Shown piece after piece: positions 34,877-43,143 of a stretch of 64,000 bases of DNA. The stretch comes from Lysinibacillus sp. B2A1 (GTDB taxonomy: Bacteria; Bacillota; Bacilli; Bacillales_A; Planococcaceae): positions 3,606,501 to 3,670,500 of the forward strand of contig CP027224.1 of assembly GCA_002973635.1 (NCBI GenBank), written 5' to 3'. Every line of letters begins with the position of its first letter. The stretch's first letter is position 1. The position numbers were made by a program, and so were the translations under genes. Below the pieces are notes generated by a model. It was not told the DNA's origin. It was given only the letters and a program-made list of their open reading frames with translations, and ran no database searches.

Positions 34877-35218
34877 TTATTTCGATAGCTTATAAACAAC
34901 ATATTGATTCAATGATACACCCTCTTCTTCAGCTTCTTGAGCCATCTGCTTATGCAAGGTCTTAGGTACACGCACATTAAATTTCCCACTGTATTCATGG
35001 TCAACAGGCTCAGATATTGGATCACCATACTCTAGCTTTGTCTCAATAGTCATTTGTAAGACCTTCTCTAAGTCTTTATAAGCTTCCTCAATTGTTGATG
35101 CAGGTGTATGACAGCCATCTAACTCTTTAACATTAGCCCAATACCCATTCTCTGTTTTACGCACTTGAAATATATACGGTAACGACAAATAATAATGTAA
35201 GTCTTTTTGATTTTTCAT
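34877..35218 (-). CDS. hicB: HicB antitoxin
   Basis: A 113-residue antitoxin. The N-terminal HicB fold is clear (YLSLPYIFQVRKTENGYWANVKELDGCHTPASTIEEA is the degraded RNase-H-like module), and the C-terminus is a ribbon-helix-helix DNA-binding domain (FNVRVPKTLHKQMAQEAEEE). It neutralises HicA and represses the operon. It follows hicA by 40 nt and is followed by a terminator. Normal length. Confidence 0.88.
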   Translation of the reverse strand: MKNQKDLHYYLSLPYIFQVRKTENGYWANVKELDGCHTPASTIEEAYKDLEKVLQMTIETKLEYGDPISEPVDHEYSGKFNVRVPKTLHKQMAQEAEEEGVSLNQYVVYKLSK

Positions 35219-35258
35219 GTGTTATGGCTTAGGATAGAAGGGAAAACAGAAGGGGAAG

Positions 35259-35480
35259 TTATTCGCCTATTCTGTTTAGTGCATCCTTCACAACTTGAAA
35301 ATCTACTGGATATTCAAGCTTGAAGGTTGTTACAAGTCCTTGTTCATTTTGGAAATGGTAATGAGAGCCTCTAATACTAATCTCCTTATATCCATTGTGT
35401 TCAAGGTTTTTTATTTCCTTGAAGGTTATTCCCTTTAATTGGTTTTTCATCTCTATAATGATTTTTTCTATCTTTGCCAT
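35259..35480 (-). CDS. hicA: HicA-like toxin (mRNA interferase)
   Basis: A 73-residue protein with the dsRBD-like HicA signature: GYKEISIRGSHYHFQN holds the catalytic histidine in the GSHYHF motif. The N-terminus (residues 1-25) is longer than in many HicA proteins, and the usual GSHH is altered. It precedes hicB on the same strand, the standard toxin-first order. AGGTGAAAC precedes the ATG. It would cleave mRNA in cells that lose the antitoxin. Confidence 0.8.
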   Translation of the reverse strand: MAKIEKIIIEMKNQLKGITFKEIKNLEHNGYKEISIRGSHYHFQNEQGLVTTFKLEYPVDFQVVKDALNRIGE

Positions 35481-35580
35481 GTTTCACCTCCCACAATATC
35501 ACTACAATATGCAGGACTAAATTACAAGCTTTTATGGATATATTTATATGGTTATTTTCATAATAATAAGCCACACCTAG

Positions 35581-35802
35581 TTAGGCATGACCTTCATTTC
35601 TCTTAATGACCTGTTTAGTCTTCCAATGTACTATAAAGCTTATAATCGATACTACGATAGCTACTACATATAATGTTAATGTTAAATAATGTACTTGTTC
35701 AATTCCTTTATTTAGGACAAGCTTTATAAAAAAATAAGTTGATACTAACATAGATATTACTGTAACCATATTAGAATATTTTGCTTTTTTTTTCACACTC
35801 AT
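35581..35802 (-). CDS. Small membrane protein, tandem paralogue A
   Basis: A 73-residue protein with two hydrophobic helices and a basic tail (HWKTKQVIKRNEGHA). It is clearly related to the next gene upstream (35881-36102): both have a KLVLNKGIEQVHYL / RLVLREGITQVGYL linker, a LYVVAI / LYVFAV helix and a W-(K/R)-T-(K/N)-Q tail. AAGGTGGTG precedes the ATG. Function unknown. Confidence 0.6.
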   Translation of the reverse strand: MSVKKKAKYSNMVTVISMLVSTYFFIKLVLNKGIEQVHYLTLTLYVVAIVVSIISFIVHWKTKQVIKRNEGHA

Positions 35803-35880
35803 TTATTTCACCACCTTCAACATCAATCATAATGCGTATGGAATGATAGTTACTATTAGAAATATGCAAGATAATGTAGG

Positions 35881-36102
35881 CTAGACATGACTTTGACTAC
35901 TCTTGATTATTTGGTTAGTTCTCCATTGATAGAACCAGCCGAAGATTGTAATACCAACAGCAAATACATATAAACCTGTTGACAAATAACCAACTTGAGT
36001 GATTCCTTCTCTTAAAACAAGTCTTATATAGGAAAAGGTCATCAATACAATTAATGCTACACTAATAATATTGTTTATTTTCAATTTCTTTTCTATATCC
36101 AA
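35881..36102 (-). CDS. Small membrane protein, tandem paralogue B
   Basis: A 73-residue protein when started at the TTG at 36102, which has GGGAGGTG 6 nt upstream; this start gives exactly the length of its paralogue at 35581-35802. A longer frame from 36174 is less likely. Two transmembrane helices. The two genes are a tandem duplication within the integrated element. Confidence 0.6.
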   Translation of the reverse strand: MDIEKKLKINNIISVALIVLMTFSYIRLVLREGITQVGYLSTGLYVFAVGITIFGWFYQWRTNQIIKSSQSHV

Positions 36103-36407
36103 TAACCACACCTCCCATCTACCTATATCATAGGATAAATGGAATGTATTGTCATTATAAAGAGAGACAACCAATGTCTGTAAGGAGAACCTTTAATTGT
36201 CTAACCTAGGGATAGTCTCTCCGAAAACTATCACAATATCAATTTACTACGTTTTAGCTAAGTTTTACTATAGCTGACAATTTCGATATAGATGTTTGAA
36301 ATATGCAACTTTTGTTATAACCAATGCAGCATTAGAATAAGCAATGTTTTCAGTTGCACTAGCGATGGAAACCCGTTACCCAATAAATCTACTATGTAAA
36401 CTTTAAA

Positions 36408-36491
36408 ATTATTCAAGAACAACTTGGACATGTTAACATTTAAGAAACGATTAATACCTATAGCCACTTAACTATGAGAAAAAGCGACTGA
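36408..36491 (+). pseudogene. Tyrosine integrase C-terminal stub (copy 1)
   Basis: About 27 codons encode IQEQLGHVNI, a stop (TAA), then ETINTYSHLTM. This is the end of a phage-type tyrosine recombinase, including the catalytic tyrosine in the NTYSHL motif. It lies about 70 bp from a copy of the deoD 3' end, as expected for an integrase next to its attachment site. The rest of the gene is gone. Confidence 0.7.
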
Positions 36492-36501
36492 CCAAAAAAG
36501 C

Positions 36502-36527
36502 GACCATTTATAAAAAATGGTCACTTT
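36502..36527 (+). terminator. Terminator after integrase stub
   Basis: GACCATTT / AAATGGTC stem with short A-rich loop and a CTTTTT tail; the same hairpin, in similar sequence, follows the second integrase stub at about 43087. Confidence 0.6.
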
Positions 36528-36561
36528 TTGGTCACTTGCCTTATTTTTGGTATTTAATCTA

Positions 36562-36632
36562 TGCTGAAAACTCTGTTATATCAACTACTCTTGAATAGCA
36601 GCCTCTAAAGCAACAACCATCGTGTCATTGAA
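36562..36632. repeat. Attachment site copy 1 (deoD 3' end)
   Basis: 71 bp that match 43144-43214 with 5 mismatches, including an exact 26-bp core (36574-36599). Read on the minus strand it still encodes the last 16 codons of DeoD ([15 protein letters not shown] and stop). Integrating elements that carry the 3' end of their target gene regenerate it on insertion; this copy is the junction left by an older or second insertion. Confidence 0.75.
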
Positions 36633-36934
36633 GTATCCGTGTTATCACGATAAAACATGACTGGTCAAAAGCTTGATATAACAGTATTTTATTGTCTACA
36701 AATTTTCATTAATCCTCAAGAATAATCATAAATATTCTTTAAAAATCATGATTTGGTCGGTTTTTAGTCGGTTAAGTCGGTTGATTTTTCATCAATTAAG
36801 ACCACCCATCGCAGGAGTGGTCTTTTATGGTTTATTCAACTAAAGCCTTCGTTTGCCATCCATGTAACCCAAAATCAACACTACACCACAGAATATGTAA
36901 GATTTTTACGTTCTTTCATTGAAGTTTACAACAC
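36633..36934. other. Intergenic region with terminator
   Basis: Mostly AT-rich. It includes a relic of sequence also found at 25298-25345 (GGTCGGTTTTT, GTCGGTTGA, TCAATTAAG) and the terminator AAGACCAC / GTGGTCTT at 36798-36824. Confidence 0.5.
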
Positions 36935-37246
36935 TTATTTCTTTATGTACGGATGTCTGAAAAACAAAAATAACGGTAATGCCAATGATAAACCAACTGT
37001 AAACAAAGTTAATAGACATATCCACTTTTCTTTAATGTTATACTTTCTTGACTCATTAAACATAAAGATTATAAAAACAAAGCATGAAATAAAAAAGTCA
37101 ACAGCGAAGAAGGTTGATATCGAGTTTGTAAATAATAAATCTATTAATAACCCTAAATCAAATCCGTTTTCGTTCAAGAATTTCACCAAAAAATAATACG
37201 GAAATACTGTACCAATAATCGCAAGTAACAGGTATACTTTTCTCAT
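36935..37246 (-). CDS. DUF2834 membrane protein
   Basis: A 103-residue integral membrane protein with three helices (about 4-22, 44-65, 77-97). The order of motifs, PYYFLVKFLNENGFDL, ISTFFAVDFFISCFVF and VGLSLALPLFLFFR, follows the DUF2834 family found widely in bacteria. GAGAGGGGA precedes the ATG. Function unknown; here it is cargo of the element integrated at deoD. Confidence 0.72.
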   Translation of the reverse strand: MRKVYLLLAIIGTVFPYYFLVKFLNENGFDLGLLIDLLFTNSISTFFAVDFFISCFVFIIFMFNESRKYNIKEKWICLLTLFTVGLSLALPLFLFFRHPYIKK

Positions 37247-37333
37247 TTAAAATAAATTCCCCTCTCAATGATTTTCACAAATATTATACTTCTTAATTAA
37301 ACTCTTTTAGTTTAATAATACCTCATATAAAAT

Positions 37334-37516
37334 TTATATGGGTAGCTTTTTCCATTCCAACCAATTATTTAACGATGGTTCACTGTACACAATTGATTGT
37401 GGAAGGCTATCACGATCATTAAGCCAAAATTAAAAACGAGTCTGGTGCAATACCGAACTCATTTTACCCAAGCTGCCTAATGAAATAACCGTGTCTAACT
37501 TTTGGGGGTCACTTCA
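37334..37516 (-). repeat. NWLEW-tail repeat cut by an IS3-like relic
   Basis: Minus-strand codons 37432-37334 read NDRDSLPQSIVYSEPSLNNW LEW and end at a stop, the same tail as at 38590 and 40167. Immediately upstream the frame is replaced by an IS3-like end (37440-37516, with GTGTCTAACTTTTGGGGGTC). The order suggests that an insertion sequence jumped into the tail gene and then decayed. Confidence 0.45.
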
Positions 37517-37585
37517 ATCACGGAGTGGTCTTTTATAGTTTATTCAGCTAAAGCATTCCGTTAGTTCAATAAGGATTATTAATCT

Positions 37586-38449
37586 TTATCCAAAAACTTG
37601 GGCAGCAATCGCAAATAATTCATGGTTCCTAAATGGCATATTCATTGAATTCTTTATCATTATTGGTGGTTCACTAGTTTTTGCAAATCCGCACTTCTCC
37701 AAGAATGACATTAACTCATTATTACCAGAGGGCATGTCAATTCTTAAATTCCCTGGATGTTTAGATGCTAACTCTTTTATTAGTAATGCTGCTGTTTCAA
37801 AATTTGGAGCTACAATAGGTCCTAATATTAAATTTAAAGGTCCTAATATGGATAATCCAAAACCAATAATCTTACCCGTTTGATTTCTTACAACTAAACA
37901 TTGTTTTGATTGATTTATTCGATTTAGAAGGAATTTGCTTCTTTTATCACCAAAGGCAGCCGAATCTAATTCTATTATTTTATTAAAATCATTTGAATTA
38001 TATCTTTCTATAGTTACTTCTTTATTAACAATTAACTTATTAGGAATATAACTTTCACATAAAAGCTTATGTACATAGTCTACAGTTTTAAAACCTAAGT
38101 TTTCATACAAGGTTTTTCCTTCTTCAGTCGAGATTAGCATAATTGAAGTCTCTTTAGAGACACTATCTATACATTTCTGAGTGACCTTTTTTCCTAAGCC
38201 TAAACCTCTATAATCTTTATTAACAATGACCATGCCAATTGATGCTAAATCAGTATCATAAGGTATTATTGCTGCGCTAGAAACAATTTTCCCCTCAGCA
38301 TTTTTATGTCCATATATTTTACCTGATGTAATAACAGTATTAATTTCCTGTTCATCATAATCCCAGCCAACTGATGCAGAAAGGTCTCTTAACCCTAATA
38401 TGTCATTTTTATCAAATTGCTCTAATTCAACTCTATTGTCTGTATGCAT
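37586..38449 (-). CDS. Double GNAT-domain acetyltransferase
   Basis: A 287-residue protein with an N-terminal GNAT domain (about 1-130; acetyl-CoA site VNKDYRGLGLGKKVTQ) and a second GNAT-like domain (about 140-287; AAFGDKRSKFLLNRI, IIGFGLSILGPLNLILGPIV) of the Acetyltransf_18 type. Proteins of this build include YitI-like enzymes of unknown substrate. GGGGGAG precedes the ATG. It is intact cargo within the deoD-integrated element and may serve detoxification. Confidence 0.82.
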   Translation of the reverse strand: MHTDNRVELEQFDKNDILGLRDLSASVGWDYDEQEINTVITSGKIYGHKNAEGKIVSSAAIIPYDTDLASIGMVIVNKDYRGLGLGKKVTQKCIDSVSKETSIMLISTEEGKTLYENLGFKTVDYVHKLLCESYIPNKLIVNKEVTIERYNSNDFNKIIELDSAAFGDKRSKFLLNRINQSKQCLVVRNQTGKIIGFGLSILGPLNLILGPIVAPNFETAALLIKELASKHPGNLRIDMPSGNNELMSFLEKCGFAKTSEPPIMIKNSMNMPFRNHELFAIAAQVFG

Positions 38450-38589
38450 TAGCTCTCCCCCTTGTTTTAACTCTAACTCATATTATACTTTAAAAGTTTC
38501 TATTATTTAAATAACCTGCTTCTAACTAACCTACCTTCATTAGTTTAAAAACACATTACACTAAACTTCTTTTGGTTAATTTATTCCAT

Positions 38590-38913
38590 TTACCATTCCA
38601 GCCAATTATCTAACGATGGTTCATCATGCACTATTGTTTGTGGAAGGTTATCTCTTTCCTCTCTCCAATTATAAAGGTACTGGCTGTTTACTGTGTGCTT
38701 TATCCTCCACAGATGATGAATTTTAGCTCTTTTGAATTTATATGAAGTCGCTTCTTGTAATCCTTCACGTCCACCTAATATTTCATTCTCCAGCTATAAA
38801 AAAGTTTGATTATTTAATGAAAACCTTGCACACAAATCACTGATAATATAGTGTCATTCTTCGAATATTGAAGGATGTAGTTTTAACTCAAGTGGATGTT
38901 TACTTTGCCCCAT
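38590..38913 (-). pseudogene. IS3-type orfA relic joined to NWLEW tail
   Basis: From ATG 38913 (AAGGGGAG upstream) the frame reads MGQSKHPLELKLHPSIFEE, two stops interrupt, and it continues with HYIISDLCARFSLNNQTF and GGREGLQEATSYKFKRAKIHH. The first part resembles the helix-turn-helix of IS3-family OrfA. The tail RDNLPQTIVHDEPSLDNW LEW ends the frame and recurs at 37334 and 40167. No function remains. Confidence 0.5.
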
Positions 38914-38932
38914 AAAAATACTCCCCTTAGAT

Positions 38933-38959
38933 AAACAGATTTTATTTTTTAATCTGTTT
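38933..38959. repeat. Perfect hairpin AAACAGATT/AATCTGTTT
   Basis: 9-bp inverted repeat with a 9-nt T-rich loop, just upstream of the orfA-like relic; could be a terminator or the subterminal part of the old insertion sequence. Confidence 0.4.
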
Positions 38960-39275
38960 ACCTAATAGGGAGCATATCAAATTGAGCACCTGGGCTTTGT
39001 ATTATTTACCTTGTCCTCCATTAAAATGTCCTTTACAGAGGGTACACTTTACTTAGAGCGAATGCTTTCAAAGGTCATAATTACACTAACCTGTTACCAT
39101 TTCTATTATTACAATTTAACATAAATACAAAAGATTAAGACCCCCCGAGTGGTCTATTTGATTTTAATCAGATAAGCACAAGACATCGATAAACATCCTA
39201 TTCGCATGTCAACAAACCATAAAAAATAGCCCCTTTATCAAATAAATAAGAGGGCTTTATATAATTCTTAATCTA
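38960..39275. other. Intergenic region, nothing further found
   Basis: Spacer with an imperfect AAGACC / GGTCT hairpin at about 39139-39156 but no coding potential. Confidence 0.4.
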
Positions 39276-40037
39276 TCACTTATCTCCAACTGGCTTTAGT
39301 GAATTCATTGGAAGATAAACAGCATTATCGAGTCTTCCTTCTAATTCATCGGTTACATATATATAACCATTAATTTCATGATCATACCTTGAAAAAACAG
39401 TACTTCCCTTTTTCATAATTCTTTCAGTTTTAGATTCTTTTAATGGAACGCCCTTCCCCTCTTCATCTCTTGTTAGTTCATAACGTACACCTCTTTCTCT
39501 CGATATTGTCTCAGCGATTTTAAGGTCTGTACCAGGATACGTATAATTCTGTTGGGAACTACCATCACCGCTATCGCCAAAAGTTATTAATTGTTCACTT
39601 TTTGTATCCGAGAAAGAAATATCCCATTGACCGCTACGGAGGTAAAATCCGTAACTTCCCATACCATAATTACCATCACGATTAATAATAATATATGTTG
39701 GATTGTTATAGAAAGATGAACGAATTTCTATTGGTACTTCTTTGAAAACTACCAAATCCGTTGCTTGTACCCGATATTGCCCCATTTGATAGAATGTTTT
39801 TCCATCATACTTCTCAATATCATACGTTCTAAAAAAGTTATTTCGCTTAACCACTAACGAATCAAACGTACCATCCGAATTTTTCTTGTACACCTTGATG
39901 TCTTTTTTAAAGGTCATTTTTCCTGTTTGCCCTTTTACAACTTCTGCCCCATCATACATCACTTTCGCTTCTGATTTTGTTGGATTTACTACTGCAAATA
40001 CGAATGCTGCTAGTAACACAATAAATAATTTTTTCAT
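39276..40037 (-). CDS. Secreted protein, unknown
   Basis: A 253-residue exported protein. It starts at ATG 40037 directly behind AGGAGG (an upstream ATG in frame is rejected). The signal peptide is MKKLFIVLLAAFVFAVVNP with cleavage after SEA. The mature protein is beta-rich with repeated Y/F-x-x patterns (VYKKNSDGTFDSLVV, YQMGQYRVQATDLVVF) that recall SH3-like wall-binding domains. Cargo of the integrated element; no family is certain. Confidence 0.65.
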   Translation of the reverse strand: MKKLFIVLLAAFVFAVVNPTKSEAKVMYDGAEVVKGQTGKMTFKKDIKVYKKNSDGTFDSLVVKRNNFFRTYDIEKYDGKTFYQMGQYRVQATDLVVFKEVPIEIRSSFYNNPTYIIINRDGNYGMGSYGFYLRSGQWDISFSDTKSEQLITFGDSGDGSSQQNYTYPGTDLKIAETISRERGVRYELTRDEEGKGVPLKESKTERIMKKGSTVFSRYDHEINGYIYVTDELEGRLDNAVYLPMNSLKPVGDK

Positions 40038-40166
40038 TATTCTCCTCCTACTCAGTTTTAAAAACATAATTTCTTAATATTATATACCAGTAACTTAATA
40101 TTCTATCAACGGATGTTAAAATCCCTACAAAAGTATAGTGTTTTTCCATAACATTATTTCTCCCAT

Positions 40167-40360
40167 CTACCATTCTACCCAGTTCTCTAAATTATATGGT
40201 CTACTACCTATTGATTGTGAAAGGTTATCTCTTTCCTTTAACCAGTTATAGAAAGGTACTGGTGTTCTTTATATGGTGTTTCTTCTATATAAGATGATTT
40301 ACTATTCTTTATTTTAGAACGTTCTACAGCCTTACTATACGCCCCTACAAATACGGCTCT
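40167..40360 (-). repeat. NWLEW-tail gene relic (third copy)
   Basis: In two frames the minus strand encodes RAVFVGAYSKAVERSKIKNS and then, after a shift, VPFYNWLKERDNLSQSIGSR and YNLENWVEW before a stop at 40167. It is the best-preserved copy of the tail family and suggests the ancestral motif was PVPFYNWLKERDNLPQS. Function unknown. Confidence 0.45.
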
Positions 40361-40428
40361 TTTGATATTTCAAGCAAATTTCAATATTATTAATGTTGGA
40401 GATAAAAAACATAAAAGAGGATAATTAA

Positions 40429-40560
40429 ATGAACAGATTAGAACAAACAACCCAAGAATTACTGGAAGCTGGTTATACAATCGAGGAAATTAAAGCAGCC
40501 TTTGAGGAAGTCATTGAACAAGCTAAACAGTCCAATACAGTACGTGGAACAGATAACTAA
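40429..40560 (+). CDS. Small helical protein, 43 residues
   Basis: An ATG-started ORF behind AAAGAGG, absent of membrane segments: MNRLEQTTQELLEAGYTIEE and IKAAFEEVIEQAKQ form one or two amphipathic helices with a short polar tail. Codon use is coding-like. It lies 109 bp upstream of the secreted Ig-like protein gene on the same strand. Family unknown. Confidence 0.55.
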   Translation: MNRLEQTTQELLEAGYTIEEIKAAFEEVIEQAKQSNTVRGTDN

Positions 40561-40669
40561 CAATGTTGTCTGTTTTTTATTATGGTAAATAAGTATAGGT
40601 ATGGTTAAAGTTGTTATTATAGGTTATTTAAAGTAATGACCTTCAACAATTTTAAAGGAGGCTACATAA

Positions 40670-41719
40670 ATGATTAAATTTTTTAAAAGAGGTTTTATTT
40701 TTCTAGCATTAACGTTATTAGTACTAGTTAGTATTAGTGTTGAAAATGCATCTGCAGCAGATATCGTTGATTATGAAGAAGGCGTGACAAATTTAAATAA
40801 TACTCCTGAAAATAGTGCGAAAATTGGAGATCTGTTACTTAAACCTGAAAAAGGATGGAAAAGATATGATGATAGCAACCCCCATATAAATTATATTGGA
40901 TGGTGGAGTATAGCTTCTGTCTATGGTGATTACAATAAAACTCAAAGCTATACTACTTACGGAACTCAAGCTGCTAAAGATTCTTACTATAGCTTTAACT
41001 TTAGAGGAACGAAATTTAGAATTATCTCTCCACAATGGGCGACTTCTTCATCACAAATAGAAGTTACAATAGATGGGGATATCGTTGAAACTTATTCTGC
41101 TTATAGCACTAAACAACAAAGACTAACTTTAATCTATGAAAAACTTGGTCTAGAAGATAAAATACATGAAGTAACTATTAAAAGTAAAAGTACTGGTCAT
41201 ATAGTAGCAGACGCTATTGATATAGATGAAGGCGGATATATTGTAAAAAATCCTTCAATAGAATCTATTACATTAGACAGAAACACATTAGAGCTAATAG
41301 AAAACAGCCAAGATAAATTAACAGCTACAGTTTCTCCAGATACAGCAAAAATAATTTGGACAAGTAGTAATGAATCAATCGCTACTGTTGATCAGAACGG
41401 GAATGTAACTGCTATTCGTGAAGGTCAAGCAATTATTACAGCAACAATAGAAAACACAGATATTTCAGCAACAAGCACGGTTATTGTTAAGAAACCAAAT
41501 AATGACTTCTCCAGTGCTATTCTAAGCATTACTTTGGTGAATGGTATAACAAAAGAATATGATGTAACGAATGCAGTTTTAAACAATTACTTAAATTGGT
41601 TTGATAGTGCACAAGGTACTTCTACTTTCAAATTCTCAAAAACAATTTCACCTTATAAAAAGGTAACTGAATATGTCGTACACGATAAGATTGCTTCTTT
41701 TGAAGTAAGAGAATACTAA
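40670..41719 (+). CDS. Secreted protein with BIG2 domain
   Basis: A 349-residue exported protein. Signal peptide 1-29 (cleavage after ASA); residues about 30-190 resemble a galactose-binding-like beta sandwich (YYSFNFRGTKFRIISPQW, IEVTIDGDIVETYSAY); 193-275 are a BIG2 immunoglobulin-like domain (ITLDRNTLELIENSQDKLTA, NESIATVDQNGNVTAI); the C-terminal ~70 residues form a further small domain. No wall anchor is seen. AAAGGAGG precedes the ATG and a strong terminator follows. Likely a surface-acting adhesion or carbohydrate-binding protein. Confidence 0.82.
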   Translation: MIKFFKRGFIFLALTLLVLVSISVENASAADIVDYEEGVTNLNNTPENSAKIGDLLLKPEKGWKRYDDSNPHINYIGWWSIASVYGDYNKTQSYTTYGTQAAKDSYYSFNFRGTKFRIISPQWATSSSQIEVTIDGDIVETYSAYSTKQQRLTLIYEKLGLEDKIHEVTIKSKSTGHIVADAIDIDEGGYIVKNPSIESITLDRNTLELIENSQDKLTATVSPDTAKIIWTSSNESIATVDQNGNVTAIREGQAIITATIENTDISATSTVIVKKPNNDFSSAILSITLVNGITKEYDVTNAVLNNYLNWFDSAQGTSTFKFSKTISPYKKVTEYVVHDKIASFEVREY

Positions 41720-41725
41720 ACCATA

Positions 41726-41765
41726 AAAAGCCCTGGTTCAAAAATAATATTGAGTACCAGGGCTT
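41726..41765. terminator. Bidirectional terminator
   Basis: AAAGCCCTGG / CCAGGGCTTT stem with 20-nt loop between convergent genes. Confidence 0.8.
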
Positions 41766-41783
41766 TGGCTTTGTTGTTTTAAT

Positions 41784-42122
41784 CTATTTGTCTAAAGAAT
41801 ATTTTTCAATTGCCTCTTCTGCTGTAGTAGAAGGATTTTCAAATATTATATATCGACTGTATACCTCTTTTAAATTTAAAGACTCACTTAAATCGTCAAC
41901 TAATTCAAAAACATCTAGTATCTTAACTAATTCTACTTTGTTGATTCCACCATCAGCATTTACATATGTCTCTGGCTCAAAATGTTTCTTTACGATGCTA
42001 CAAACTTCTTCTGAGCTTCCTCCTTTAACTAAGAAAATCCTCTCTTCAAATATCTTAGCAGGATTTATTGTAGATGTCGCTGTCGATTCAAATAACAATT
42101 TAACTGAGAATAGATTATACAA
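41784..42122 (-). CDS. DUF4288 protein, candidate immunity
   Basis: A 112-residue soluble protein. A TTG at 42122 with AGAGGTGG upstream gives the start LYNLFSVKLLFES, which is where DUF4288 homology begins; the longer frame to 42191 overlaps the neighbouring gene. Other family motifs are FEERIFLVKGGSSEE and LVKILDVFELVDDLSES, then EVYSRYI. DUF4288 proteins often follow toxin genes and are thought to be immunity proteins. The gene follows a toxin-like ORF by 56 bp on the same strand, in the toxin-then-immunity order. Confidence 0.7.
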   Translation of the reverse strand: MYNLFSVKLLFESTATSTINPAKIFEERIFLVKGGSSEEVCSIVKKHFEPETYVNADGGINKVELVKILDVFELVDDLSESLNLKEVYSRYIIFENPSTTAEEAIEKYSLDK

Positions 42123-42178
42123 AAAACCACCTCTTTTATATAATATATTATCTTTATGAGAAATACAGGATTTATTTT

Positions 42179-42640
42179 TTAAAACGGCCATCTGTCAGTA
42201 GTTTTTTTTGCCTTCTTAGCAGCAGCATTACCAGATTTTGCATCTTTTTCAATTTCATTAAGAGTTTTATCTAGATATTCGGTAGGAAATTCTCTTCGAA
42301 TTGTACCTTTTCTATTATTAGAAATATATTGATCTGCAGTCTCAGCAGTCAAGTATGAATTCACAGAATCGTATAACCATGAGCCTGCCAAATATAGACC
42401 TCCAGCAATTATAAAACCTCCCGTTAATACAGCTGCTGCCTGTCCAATTCCAGGAACAAAGTAAATTGTACCAGCAAATGCAGGTTGAACAGTTAAAGAG
42501 TCTAAATCACTTGTTTCAAATGAATCTTGTAATTGTGGCGCATAGTCAGGGTATGAAAATTCTTGAGACAACAAATCATCTTCAATATTTATGTAGCTTG
42601 ATTCATCTTTTGAAGTAATTTGAATTTTTTTGAGTTAAAG
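42179..42640 (-). pseudogene. Toxin-like gene, 5' truncated and frameshifted
   Basis: The 131-codon frame from TTG 42574 continues upstream in frame to about 42626, where an A7 run breaks it; beyond the run the reading VVSKFTLTQ continues in another frame. The protein has a hydrophobic, glycine-rich segment (FVPGIGQAAAVLTGGFIIAG) like those before the toxin tip in LXG and related toxins, then a charged C-terminus (REFPTEYLDKTLNEIEKDAK, SGNAAAKKAKK) of a type common at toxin ends. The usual secretion domain is missing. With the DUF4288 gene it looks like a toxin/immunity cassette. Confidence 0.5.
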
Positions 42641-43004
42641 TAAATTTACTTACCACTAAAGTTAAATTAACCCTATTATTACTAATGTTGTAAATTCAAT
42701 GATAAATCTACGCCATTTTTTGGCGGGCATTCTACACTTTTTTGGCGTTATCTATCATTTCATTTCGTACAACGCCACATCACGCCAAGGGTACCGCCAT
42801 TTTTTGACACCATTATAATTACTTCTTATAACGTAAGTATTATTATTGATGAACTTTTCACTAAAACACTTGAAATTTTTATTTAATTATGTTCTTATAC
42901 TTAAATAATTTCCTTCACTAAACTGTCACATTTAGTATTATTATTTCAGTAATAAATGACCAGCTTGGCTAAAAAATAGCTTTGCTGGTCCTCTTTTTCC
43001 CCTA
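42641..43004. other. Intergenic region with terminator
   Basis: Contains the GC-richer stretch 42718-42805 with repeated CGCCA(T/C)TTTTTGGCG-like inverted motifs, and the terminator GACCAGC / GCTGGTC with CTCTTTTT at 42958-42998. No ORF of substance. Confidence 0.5.
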
Positions 43005-43097
43005 CATGTTAACATTCAAGAAACGATTAATACCTATAGTCACTTAACTAAGAAAGATAAAGAAAAAGCAACCGACTACTTTAATTCCATTTTATAA
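43005..43097 (+). pseudogene. Tyrosine integrase C-terminal stub (copy 2)
   Basis: About 30 codons read HVNIQETINTYSHLTKKDKE and KATDYFNSIL before a stop. This is the C-terminus of a phage-type integrase with its catalytic tyrosine in NTYSHL. It is related to, but not identical with, the stub at 36408 and lies 47 bp from the deoD attachment site. The N-terminal 90% of the gene is missing, so the element is no longer mobile on its own. Confidence 0.75.
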
Positions 43098-43143
43098 AAA
43101 ATGGTCGGTTTTTGGTCGGTTGCTCTATTTGGTATTTTATATT

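Noticed and set aside
36935..37246. Plus-strand 83-codon ORF opposite the DUF2834 gene
   Set aside because: Lysine/asparagine-rich shadow; the minus-strand frame matches a known membrane family and has a ribosome site.
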